NCBI GenBank assembly: GCA_004014935.1
Contig: CP025326.1
Span: 992,001 to 1,056,000, forward strand
Origin: Saccharomycopsis malanga
Lineage: Eukaryota > Ascomycota > Saccharomycetes > Ascoideales > Saccharomycopsidaceae
Direction: 5' to 3'
Length of the DNA: 64,000 bases
Positions within the stretch are counted from its first letter, which is position 1. Each line of letters starts with the position of its first letter. Positions 9,701-18,145 of the stretch are shown here, one piece after another. Both the position numbers and the translations under genes were made by a program. A model generated the notes under the pieces. That model had not been told where the DNA came from. It did no database searches and saw only the letters and a program-made list of their open reading frames with translations.

Positions 9701-11604
9701 CGCTCCGCGGTTGCTTCCTCCGCGCGTTTCGTAGCCTCTTTGAGCTCCTGCACTGCTCGCCGAGCAGTGGCATCCGTCTGTAAACCGGCATACAACCGCT
9801 GCATTGCAATCTGTACCGCGGCATCTCCGTCGGAGCTCGTGTTATGCATTGAAACACCCGAAACAATGCCGTCAATCAACCGGAACAGCCGCGACAACTC
9901 CTGCGAGTCGCTGCTCTTCATAGGGTCCGCCTGCGTAAGAAACATGTGCTGCACTGTAGAGAGGAAATAGCCCTCGGCGTCAGTGCCCTTGAGCTTGTGC
10001 CATACCAGGCCTATTAAGGACACCGGGTCGTTAAGGTCCACGTTGGCGCCCACTCGGTCCGCTTTCACCAACAACTCATAGTCCACCGCGGCGTTTTCTT
10101 CAAACTCGCGCATTTTTTCATCAATCTGGTCGCTGCCGAGCTCTTGAAACTTTTTAAACAAGCGGCCGAGCCCCGCAGCCCGAAACTGGGCCCGAATGTG
10201 GGTGCGGATGCGGAAATCCTCCCCGCCTTGCGCAATGCTGTTGATCAACAAGAGCGACGTATGAATATATTCGGCAAGCTGCGTTTCACCGTTCGGTCCA
10301 CTTGCCTTGTACTCTTCCGAGGCGCCGACCAAAGATCCCATCTTGCCACGGCCGTCAAGGGTCTCGGAGATAACGCGGAACCACTCTTCAAAGCGGCGCG
10401 GCTTGCTTCGGGCAGTGGCCGCCGTGGTCGCGGTGTCACGTTTTTTCTGGTAGCGTTCCATTCCTTTGGTTTGTGTGTAAACATTGTCCGGCAGAAGCGC
10501 GTCAATGGCTCGAAGCACCTGCTTGTAGCCCTCGGGTTCGAGCCAGTGAGCAAGGAAGACCAACATCTCGGTGACCAATTTGCGGGTGCCGAGTCTCGGC
10601 GAAAGAAGAACGCCTGCGAGCGCCGGGATGCATGACTTGGTATGAACCGCCATGTCGGCGCCCTCGGTAATATTAAGTATGGCCTTGAGACATCTAATGA
10701 CATGGTGCTCGCGGTCTAAAAGCTCTTCAGCGGACATGGCTGAGTGCCGCGTCTTTGTATGGAGTTGTTGAAGCACGTTGCAGAGCACGTGCAAGCCCTG
10801 TGCTTCAATAAATCTGTTGACCCAGCTCACTGATTCGGTCCGAAGAGACACCCATAAATCGCCGAGTTGTTGGATGGTGATTGTTTTATCGACCAACTTT
10901 TTCACGTAAAACTCCGGGGTGACGCTCTCCTCGCCTTGTTTGGTACGCCGTTCTTGTTTCTTGAACTCTCCGAGGGCGTCTTGGTAGATGAGCATCCATT
11001 TCTTTGCGGAGCTATAGTTGTGCATTTCATTCTTTGCGGTTTGCGGAAGACTTTTAAAATCGCGCTTTTCCATGAGTTCTGTGAACTTGGCGTCGATTAC
11101 CGCGGGGTCCTCGGGCATCCGCATTTGGAAATCGGTGGCATTTGATGACACATTGTGGCTGGGGCGTCGGCTATGAGATGCCGCGCTGGAAATGCTGGTT
11201 GCGCTTGAGAGGCCCGCATGGGAACTGTGGCTTATGGAAAGATTACTATTGTTTGTAGCGTTCGAAGTGCTCCAAACAGAATTTACTTTTTTGCTAGATT
11301 GATACGAACTGGAGGAATGGTGTGATTTTACAGTAGGAATCGGCTTCATATCAGTCAAGGCGTTGATATCCTTGTAAGTTAGCGTAAAGTTGGACGCCCG
11401 ATGGCCAGGGGAGGGAGGCGACTGAAGGTTGCTTTTGGATTGTTTGGAATCTATACTGTGGAACGAGGAAGAATGTTGTATGGAATGGTTATTGGATGAG
11501 ACACTGGGTTGTCTTTTCTGTGAATACGTCGAGTCGTCATCGTTCCTCGACGTGAGCTTTTTCAAGCCGGAAAATATCGAGTTGGAGCCTTGTCGGGATG
11601 TCAT
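6745..11604 (-). CDS. BNI1: Formin Bni1, actin nucleator
   Basis: Formins nucleate and elongate unbranched actin cables at bud tips and the division site under Rho GTPase control. The 1,619-residue product has the full fungal architecture: a GTPase-binding/FH3 armadillo region (about residues 160-560), coiled coil (about 640-930), a proline-rich FH1 (about 945-1020, two runs of eight or so prolines that would recruit profilin-actin), an FH2 domain starting at KRKLKQLHWEKL (about 1040-1440) and a C-terminal autoinhibitory DAD, seen as MDNLLEKLKQVG followed by a basic stretch near 1470. It is shorter than S. cerevisiae Bni1 (1,953) and longer than Bnr1 (1,375); most yeasts with one formin keep Bni1. 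The start is the ATG at 11604, directly preceded by a minisatellite. Confidence 0.95.
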   Translation of the reverse strand: MTSRQGSNSIFSGLKKLTSRNDDDSTYSQKRQPSVSSNNHSIQHSSSFHSIDSKQSKSNLQSPPSPGHRASNFTLTYKDINALTDMKPIPTVKSHHSSSSYQSSKKVNSVWSTSNATNNSNLSISHSSHAGLSSATSISSAASHSRRPSHNVSSNATDFQMRMPEDPAVIDAKFTELMEKRDFKSLPQTAKNEMHNYSSAKKWMLIYQDALGEFKKQERRTKQGEESVTPEFYVKKLVDKTITIQQLGDLWVSLRTESVSWVNRFIEAQGLHVLCNVLQQLHTKTRHSAMSAEELLDREHHVIRCLKAILNITEGADMAVHTKSCIPALAGVLLSPRLGTRKLVTEMLVFLAHWLEPEGYKQVLRAIDALLPDNVYTQTKGMERYQKKRDTATTAATARSKPRRFEEWFRVISETLDGRGKMGSLVGASEEYKASGPNGETQLAEYIHTSLLLINSIAQGGEDFRIRTHIRAQFRAAGLGRLFKKFQELGSDQIDEKMREFEENAAVDYELLVKADRVGANVDLNDPVSLIGLVWHKLKGTDAEGYFLSTVQHMFLTQADPMKSSDSQELSRLFRLIDGIVSGVSMHNTSSDGDAAVQIAMQRLYAGLQTDATARRAVQELKEATKRAEEATAERDELARQISLGANGMLEKLAKELKEQEIVLVRQRRMNEQLSAELDDLKKQHLAEKQQQELEMRELFVAISNADLRAEVRADSGVLATIQQKLLEKKDGYRKQSTTWNKTVEPNARLRSLRDQMEDLGRQARELEMTDFENRLRPTTAFKSPVPYAEPPRPAKDDDLDKLARLRKKLESLQQDSNDIIKYSDDERFRELMVQKKYMAVDRLHELNTSFQDFNIDFNIEDIPETAEKRSSVGPAYKNKLKAELSEIQALKAELQKRLDALDDRGAAMRRLESKYIGGKVGKEEQPDIGNGEKPDIGNGDQPGGPLSPGSAPPPPPPLPAMFGGVAAEQANPAVPANTAVPIAGDKSPPPPPPPPLPGMLSPMSPPFSPDSPVPPPLPSAMPKSAVSIDTVIADPFGNYPRPKRKLKQLHWEKLENTENSVWDGVSGETFANDLMDKGVFEEMEEMFAAKEAKKLGGKKASEGHKVTFLARDVSQQFGINLHGLSSLSEEQTVKIILECDPMVLENSNVMEFLGKREMLEIPTTLARNLEPYSTDWTRGSEKKPDKDPTELQRADRIYLELMYNLQHYWGLRMRALLVMTSFEKEYSILVGKLQQIDDAVEAIQNSDNIRYVFNVILAFGNYMNDAGKQARGFRLGTLQRLSFMKDDKNSMTFLHYIEKIIRQVYPQFAEFLEELRPVLAVSKLSVEVVENDCKEYCRAIKNVEDSVDIGNLSDSTKFHPKDRVLAVILPLLPDARRKSDLLSEQAKIILNGFNRLMSFFGENTSDNFARNAFFAKFANFISEYQKAQKDNIAREEELRVYEQRKLLLLQTTEKKQDTKDGNAVMDNLLEKLKQVGPSKGDPSSARRKALARKKLLEAKKNILDVTTSGLGISPDDSTDDTSYFTDNSIREEPAVDSKDSDANDSLILDEDEEIENSDVGARARNLLKSLRGSSSPNTNGEGLSAAQQLRIQRRLERQKEREKPVDTTEDDASSSNSQ

Positions 11605-11798
11605 TTGATATTATTGATGTTATTGATGTTATTGATATTATTTGATATTATTTGATATTATTTGATATTATTTGATATTATTTGATATTATTTGATATTA
11701 TTGATAATATTTGATATTATTTGATATTATTGATAATATTTGATATTATTTGATAATATTTGATAATATTTGATAATATTTGATAATATTTGATATTA
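11605..11798. repeat. Decamer minisatellite TTTGATATTA upstream of BNI1
   Basis: About 19 imperfect copies of a 10-bp unit (TTTGATATTA with TTTGATAATA and 9-bp variants) begin at the base next to the BNI1 start codon and run into its promoter. The repeat must lie in the 5' leader and/or core promoter of BNI1, unless transcription starts inside it. Confidence 0.95.
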
Positions 11799-13305
11799 CG
11801 AGAATGGTTTTATTTTTAAAGTGTTTTTCATCAAATGATTGTGATTTGATGATGCTGGGATATTATTGTCTGATATTTTGGATATGCTATCAGATGAATT
11901 GATTGATATACTATCAGACAAATTGTTTGATATTATTGTCTGATAAAACTGTTTGATATTAATATCTAATTTTGATACCTGGTATGTTTATATTATATCT
12001 GTGATTATTAGATGAGATGAAAATGGTTTCGATATTGTATAATGATTAATGAAAGAATTATCAAGCAGTTGTTATAAAATATTGCCTTATATATAATATT
12101 ATAAGATAATGTACTCAAATAATAAAATATTATCTACTTTCCAAAACACACAGATTATTTGAAAATACACCAATAATGTTATGACACTATCTGATTATAA
12201 TTGCAAATGATCCAAAGTACAACTGATGACTATACGATCTATCTTATAATACTGGAGTATTAATAATGATGAAGGATAATAATGTAATTTCACACAATCG
12301 CGTTACTTGAATCTTTAAACTCTTTTGAACAATAATTCAACTCTTTTATCGCAATTTAAAGCGCTAAACAATATATCAAAACGCTATTTAAATTCTTTCA
12401 ACGCTCTCTCTTAAAACGCTATTGTCACTCTCTCACTATCGTCCACTAAACTCGAATCAACAGTATGTCTTCTTATTTCTCGCGTGGCAAATCCTGTTAA
12501 AGTCGAGCGGCAACCTCAAATCAAAAAAAGGCTACTGGCTCAACCAGAGAACAATTCGCAATAATTACGACGCTTCTCACGCAATTATATCCACGGTTTG
12601 TAGTCAGAAACTTGCTTATTCTTTTTAAGCGCTGGTTCTATTAAACAGACAGGTGTCGACTCTTTTCTCTCTTTTTTCTGCCCGTTTTTTTCCACTTTCC
12701 GTTTTCTGATTTTCACTTTTCTCGTCTTCTTGTCAAAACCGCTCCAACGGTGTATGCGTCGATGGCTGGTTATTCTCTCTCTTTAATGCTGGCTCAGCTT
12801 ATAATTTCTGATTGTGAAAAAGAAAATAAAGAAAATGCGCTCAATTTTGTCCAATAACAATCGTTTATACCAATCGATTTTATGTTTACTGCTACTTATC
12901 ACCAACTTTCTTAATTAACAGAGTGGCACATTATTACGATCAGGTGCATACGATCTGCGCCTTGTCATGCGTGTCTCCTGTACACTCTGTCTATATACCT
13001 CTTAATAGTCTATACAAACTCCTGCACAAAAATCCTGTAGACATTACTCCCCTATACAATCAAATTCAGATCTTCATCCTTATTGCATTTATTTACCTTG
13101 CCATCACCAATAACCCCCGCCCCCTTCCTCGGCCTACTCGGATATTCCTCTCACGCACTCTCAAGTATGTGTCATATGATACATGCGTCACTGGCCCCGG
13201 GTAATCCCATATGTGTGTGAGAGGTGCATGGAGCATAATGCACGGAGCTTTATTAGTAAAAGTTTCAACATGAGGCTATGGTAATATAATGGGCAAAATC
13301 AAGTA
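11799..13305. other. Intergenic between divergent BNI1 and SNF2-type gene
   Basis: A 1.5-kb divergent promoter region. The BNI1 side is AT-rich with many TGATAT-like decayed units of the adjacent minisatellite. The 12300-12800 part is pyrimidine-rich (CTCTTTTATCG, TTTTCTCTCTTTTTTC). No coding sequence, tRNA or mobile element is evident. Three tiny upstream ORFs lie just before 13306 and are listed separately. Confidence 0.6.
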
Positions 13306-13306
13306 A
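13270..13306 (+). promoter_or_regulatory. Cluster of short upstream ORFs ending in TAATG
   Basis: Three minimal ORFs precede the SNF2-type gene: ATG at 13270 (MRLW then stop), ATG at 13278 (MVI then stop) and ATG at 13289 (MGKIK). The stop of the last (TAA, 13304-13306) overlaps the main ATG (13306-13308) by one base. If they lie in the mRNA, the main ORF would be reached by leaky scanning or by termination-reinitiation, which would keep expression low. Confidence 0.5.
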
Positions 13307-16300
13307 TGGGTGACGTTCTTACTAAGAATCTTACTTGTCTTGACAGGCTTATTCCTTTGGGAGTTGTATTTCTTCATGGAGTTCCTAAATTCCATCTGGA
13401 GAGCGTTGCTCCCGATGGCTGGCGTTGGTTTAATCTTCCGTACGACTATAATCTTCAGTACTATGATCCTGTAAGCAGAGGGGCCAAGACGCTTTCGAGC
13501 CTTCTTGTTGACGTGAGATATTTGATGGAGCGCTGTCATGTGCGAGTGACGGCCCGGCATTTTGCTGCTGAGGCGCTCGCTGTTCTTCGAGTGTATGTTG
13601 TTCCGGTCGACTGCGAGGGCAGCAGTGTTGTCCAGCAGCACAGGGCACGTTATAGAAGAGGCAAAGGGATGTCGTGGCATGAGGCTAGGTACCGCAAAGC
13701 CATGCGGCTGTTGCTATGTGTTTTGGATTACAGCCCGGTAGCGTGGGATGTGGCATCTGCTGAGGACGTGTTTTCCCGGAAATGTGACGTGATGCTTTTT
13801 CCGTGTTTAGTGGACTGGCAGCCATTTTCAGGGGCTCAAATAGGTCAGAGCGGTGCGGCGATGTCCAAGGAGCTGTTCAACTATCATCTCGACCGGCTAC
13901 GAGGTCGAAAAGCTTCAAGTGCCGTCAGCAGTAGTGCTGTGACCAATGAGTCGCCGGAAGAGACATTGCTCCGCATTTATGACAGCATAGACATCCAGGA
14001 GCATAAGCCTGTTGCTCAGAACGAGTTGCAGGAGTTGTGTGTTGCGGTGTTTGACGACGAGATCCCTGCAATCCGCAGCACCTTGTACCGTTATCAGAAG
14101 GAGTCGGTGCAGGAGATGTTGGTGAAAGAGCATGCCCAGGGTCGAAGTTTGATGCCGAATCTAGTGGAATTCCGGAGTTCCGGCACGGTGTGGTATTTGG
14201 ACATTGAAACCATGGCATTTATGCAGAGCCCAGAGTGTTTTGGGCCTGTACGAGGCGGCATCTTGGCAGAAAATATGGGGTTGGGCAAGACATGTATATG
14301 CTTAGCATTGATCTGTCTCACGAAGCATCAGATGTCACAGATCCCTAGCAAGTTTTATCCGCATGCTCCAGCTCATCTGGTGGCCAATAAGACCAAATCG
14401 TTAGCTCTACATTGCGTGGAAACTGTCAATAGAAATTCGGTGCCGTGGAAAAAGTATATTGACTATTTGCCAGAAGAGTGCATAAAGCTTCTTTCAAACA
14501 CACCTGGATACTTTGAAATCCCCCATGTTTTGCTCAATACCAGACGTCAATCTGCCAGACTTGCTGTGGAAACACCGCTGACCAAACTCTATTTGTCATC
14601 AACCACTTTAGTAGTGGTGCCCAACAATTTGTACTACCAATGGATCTCTGAAATCAAAAAGCATTGTCTTGACAACGCCTTGAAAGTGCTCTATGTGCCG
14701 TTCCATGCTGCCAATGCAAATTACATGTTTCCAGGCGCAGAAAGCATCATACAATTCGATATGGTGCTTATGGCAACCTCTTCTTTTGTCAGCCAGTTGA
14801 ATAGCGAATCACCACTACACAGAGTGTTTTGGAAACGTCTTGTCATAGACGAAGGACATTCCATGAGCTCACGAATCACCAGATTGGTGCAGTTGGCATC
14901 AGAATTGCATGTTGAACGGCGTTGGTTAGTCAGTGGAACTCCCACATCCGGACTTACAAAACTCTACGTTTCAAATCATGAAGAAGTGGATAATTCAAGC
15001 ATAAACAATCATTCAATTAAACGGAAATTCTCTGCCAAGGACGACCTCACTAGATTAGGACTCATTGTTCATAACTTTTTCAAGATTGAGCCGTGGGCAA
15101 ACAATCTTTCCCTTTTCAGTAAAACAATTGTCAAACCGTTTTTCTCCAATTCATATGGAGCTGTCCAGAGCCTTCAGAATCTTTTGCTGCATTTGATAAT
15201 ACGGCATTCTATCCAAACCGTAGAAACAGACATCATACTTCCTCCATTATCTCATAAAGCTGTCTTTCTAGAACCGTCGTACCATAACAAAATGTCCATC
15301 AACTTGTTTGTCAGCGTGTTGGCTGCCAATGCTGTCACCTCTGAGCGTACAGACCAAGATTACATGTTCCATCCTTCCAACAGGGCTTCATTAAAACGGC
15401 TAATCACCAACTTGCAACGCTCTACTTTTCATTGGGTAGGTTTCTCAATAGACGATATCACCACTTTAATCAAAATCTGCCATTCTGCCTTGGATAAGAA
15501 AATTAATAACTCTTATTACCATTCTTTTAAAGACAGATTGCTTCTTCATAAATGCATCGAGTCTGCCAACATGGCTCTCAACAACAAACTCTGGAAAACC
15601 AACTCGTTTCTCCACGAGATGTCCTACTTTGTCTCCGGTCTCCCTCAGCCTTATTGCCAGAACTACAGTGTAAACGGTATGGTCTCAGTGTATCCCTACA
15701 TGATGCTCAATTCTATACAAAACTTTTTCTTCAAAAACAGATTCTTGAACGATTATGACAAACTTGCTGAGAAACTCAAACCATATGCCACACTTTTCTG
15801 GAAAACCTATTGGAAAGATTATCATAGAAAGTATAAGAAGACTGGTAAATTTAATAATATTGAAACTTTTACTAAAAACACTACTGCTAATACTAACAAT
15901 CACGATATTCATCACAATACCACCAACAAACACAACATTCAAGACAATATCACTCAAAATACAACAGACGTTCCCGTAGAAGCCACACGGAAAGCCCATC
16001 TTTTAGGCACAGTGTCTGCCAAGTTGTCCTATTTGGGGGCTCGGCTTCTTGACCATCATGTTAATGGGATCAAAAGTATCATCTTCTATCAATTTGAGGA
16101 TCTGGCTTATTATTTGGTAGAGCTTTTGGATCTTGTTGGGTTGGATTATATCCTATATAGCACCTCTATTCCCATACACCAGCGCAATTCCAAGTTGATA
16201 GAATTTGATCAACATTCTAAGCCCACGGGGGTAACTCTTATCATGGACCTTAAGCTTGCGTCTCATGGTTTGACTATAATAAGTGCCACTCGAATGTATT

Positions 16301-16911
16301 TTCTCAGTCCTGTATGGAAAAAGGCTGTGGAAGCCCAAGCAATCAAAAGATGTCACCGGATTGGCCAGACAAAGGCAGTACATGTAGAAACTTTGATTTT
16401 GCAAAACACCCTTGAAGAAGAAATGTATAGATTACGAGACAAGGCTCGGACTGAAGAAACTGATCCCTCAGGCGATGTTTATGATGACCAAGGCATGAAA
16501 CAGTATTTTGAAAACCATGAGTTTCTCAAGTTGGACAACCATGAAGAATATATAGGTTTCAAGGCCCCTGCCCTAGATCACCATCCAATCCTCATAGATT
16601 CCCTGGAAAATCCAACAGATGACATTCAAAAATATATCGAAGAGTTGGAAAACGACCTGTTCAAGTTGATGAAACCCATTGGTATATTGGAGTCTGGAAC
16701 ACGCCATTGGAACATTCCTGTGTTTACAGAAGCAGCTTTGAATAAGATTAATGAGTCCCAGTTGAAAGTCAAAAGATTTATTAATGAAGAGGAAGTAATC
16801 AACCAAAGTTTCAATGACCAGAATAAGACGCAAGATGGCTTGAAAAGAAGAGAAACATTGGCAAAGTTGAAAGACATGAGAAAACCAAGAAAGAAGTTAA
16901 GATTTAACTAA
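13306..16911 (+). CDS. SNF2-family DNA-dependent ATPase without a visible RING
   Basis: SNF2 ATPases use ATP to translocate on DNA and remodel nucleosomes or strip proteins. Motif I is present as AENMGLGKT (about residue 320; the usual DE is replaced by AE), motif II as DEGH (about 514), motif III as VSGTPTSG, and the C-terminal helicase half carries SHGLTII...FLSPVWKKAVEAQA and RCHRIGQTKAVHVET (about 990-1030). The roughly 300-residue N-terminal part is unlike Rad5, Rad16 or Irc20, and no C3HC4 RING is visible between the two halves, so it is probably a separate fungal subfamily absent from S. cerevisiae; its function is unknown to me. The C-terminus is basic. The upstream TAA of a small uORF overlaps this ATG. 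Confidence 0.85.
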   Translation: MGDVLTKNLTCLDRLIPLGVVFLHGVPKFHLESVAPDGWRWFNLPYDYNLQYYDPVSRGAKTLSSLLVDVRYLMERCHVRVTARHFAAEALAVLRVYVVPVDCEGSSVVQQHRARYRRGKGMSWHEARYRKAMRLLLCVLDYSPVAWDVASAEDVFSRKCDVMLFPCLVDWQPFSGAQIGQSGAAMSKELFNYHLDRLRGRKASSAVSSSAVTNESPEETLLRIYDSIDIQEHKPVAQNELQELCVAVFDDEIPAIRSTLYRYQKESVQEMLVKEHAQGRSLMPNLVEFRSSGTVWYLDIETMAFMQSPECFGPVRGGILAENMGLGKTCICLALICLTKHQMSQIPSKFYPHAPAHLVANKTKSLALHCVETVNRNSVPWKKYIDYLPEECIKLLSNTPGYFEIPHVLLNTRRQSARLAVETPLTKLYLSSTTLVVVPNNLYYQWISEIKKHCLDNALKVLYVPFHAANANYMFPGAESIIQFDMVLMATSSFVSQLNSESPLHRVFWKRLVIDEGHSMSSRITRLVQLASELHVERRWLVSGTPTSGLTKLYVSNHEEVDNSSINNHSIKRKFSAKDDLTRLGLIVHNFFKIEPWANNLSLFSKTIVKPFFSNSYGAVQSLQNLLLHLIIRHSIQTVETDIILPPLSHKAVFLEPSYHNKMSINLFVSVLAANAVTSERTDQDYMFHPSNRASLKRLITNLQRSTFHWVGFSIDDITTLIKICHSALDKKINNSYYHSFKDRLLLHKCIESANMALNNKLWKTNSFLHEMSYFVSGLPQPYCQNYSVNGMVSVYPYMMLNSIQNFFFKNRFLNDYDKLAEKLKPYATLFWKTYWKDYHRKYKKTGKFNNIETFTKNTTANTNNHDIHHNTTNKHNIQDNITQNTTDVPVEATRKAHLLGTVSAKLSYLGARLLDHHVNGIKSIIFYQFEDLAYYLVELLDLVGLDYILYSTSIPIHQRNSKLIEFDQHSKPTGVTLIMDLKLASHGLTIISATRMYFLSPVWKKAVEAQAIKRCHRIGQTKAVHVETLILQNTLEEEMYRLRDKARTEETDPSGDVYDDQGMKQYFENHEFLKLDNHEEYIGFKAPALDHHPILIDSLENPTDDIQKYIEELENDLFKLMKPIGILESGTRHWNIPVFTEAALNKINESQLKVKRFINEEEVINQSFNDQNKTQDGLKRRETLAKLKDMRKPRKKLRFN

Positions 16912-17152
16912 AAGAAAAATAAAAAAACAATTTCTGTTTAGTTGGTACGAGACTCAGACGTAATGTGGACGTCTTTCATGATGTTGAGTATGATCCATGT
17001 TTATATAATGTTTCAATAGGCTTAAAATAACCAGTTATGATGGTTTGACGATAAAATGAACAAGGTCACATACTAATTTAGCGTGTCAATCTTTCACCAT
17101 CTTTATCAGGTTATAGAGTCTGGCGTAAAAATCAGCAATTTGGTTACTTTTG

Positions 17153-17480
17153 CTATTCACCTATTATAATAATATCATATATTTCGAGCCCAGTGCATAT
17201 CAGTTTTGTATACGCGCTATGTCTAAAGGGACTTGGTAAAACCCACTGGGGAAAACTTAACCATGTCCGGTCACCATAATTTTCTTATTTGATATATTGG
17301 AAATTAAGCATTTATTGGTCTGCTTCAGACTGTTGCACTTGCCTGTTTAACATTGTAAAAAGCAGCGAGTAAAAGTGTTGGTCTTGGGAATCGAACCCGT
17401 GCACCTGTAAAGTGTTTTTTCACTTTTCCAAGAGTACTGACCACTGAGCCATAGGGCCCAGCGACCTATTCACCTATTAT
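17153..17480. repeat. 15-bp target-site duplications flanking a SINE
   Basis: CTATTCACCTATTAT occurs perfectly at 17153-17167 and again at 17466-17480, bracketing the SINE exactly. Direct repeats of this size around a tRNA-headed element are the mark of target-primed reverse transcription by a LINE-type enzyme, and their perfection suggests a fairly young insertion. Confidence 0.95.
17168..17465 (-). mobile_element. SINE family 1, complete reference copy
   Basis: On the minus strand the element starts CGCTGGGCCCTATGGC and contains an A box TGGCTCAGTGG (complement of 17441-17451) and a B box GGTTCGATTCC (complement of 17387-17397), 43 bases apart, as in a tRNA gene with an enlarged variable region. 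A tRNA-unrelated body follows (CACTTTTACTCGCTGCTTTT, a GCAAGTGCAACAGTCTGA block, AATTATGGTGACC, TTTACCAAGTCCC). The 3' end is the family hallmark CTGATATGCACTGGGCTCGA, then AATATATGATATTATTATAA. There is no ORF. The features are those of a Pol III-promoted, LINE-mobilised SINE. I cannot assign the parental tRNA. Confidence 0.9.
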
Positions 17481-17790
17481 TGACCAACTAATATGTATAC
17501 ACATTAAGAAGCTTCCTTTAACAGCAAGGGAAATATGGTAAAGTAAATAATCTGTACACATTCGAGAAAACTATTATACTAATAGCCAAATACGCTGTAA
17601 AGATACACATAGAAAACAAACCAAGTTCATAGTGGGAAAAAGAGTTTATAATTGTTGAATAGAATCTCTCATACCAAGAAGACGACACATCCGAGCATTG
17701 TAAAGTCAAGATTATGCAAAATATCATTAAAAAACGACTATCCTATCAGGATTACATGATATCAATAGAAAAGTTGAATGAAACAAACAA

Positions 17791-17851
17791 AGCGCGTACA
17801 TACGGAACTGATATGTACTGGGCTTGAAATATAAGATTATTATTATTAATA
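17791..17851 (+). mobile_element. SINE family 1, 3'-tail fragment
   Basis: Contains only the family 3' end: AGCGCGTACATACGGAACTG, ATATGTACTGGGCTTG and AAATATAAGATTATTATTAT. 5'-truncation is typical of incomplete reverse transcription. Confidence 0.85.
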
Positions 17852-18145
17852 AGACAAACATTATAAAGTAGATATGAGTCCAAACTCACATTTTGAGTAA
17901 ATGAGATCTTTGTCTATATATCACCATCTGAGGTTGCCAAATTCAATACATAAAAAATTTGCTTATATATTAATAAGAAGTAAGATGTCGGACTCAAGAT
18001 TTCTAACGATTCAAAAGCTCAGATCAACTTTGCTAAAATAGGACTTGAAAAAATTGAACATTATCCATAAACGGTTATATAAATAGCGGTTTCCCCACAA
18101 AATCGCAATATATCGCTATTCTATACTGACAGTTGAACTTATATA

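Larger units (their letters stand above)
16912..18145. other. Intergenic between convergent genes, with SINE copies
   Basis: Convergent 3' ends of the SNF2-type gene and U5-40K. It holds one complete SINE with target duplications and one 3'-tail fragment, both listed. I see nothing else beyond AT-rich sequence. Confidence 0.7.
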
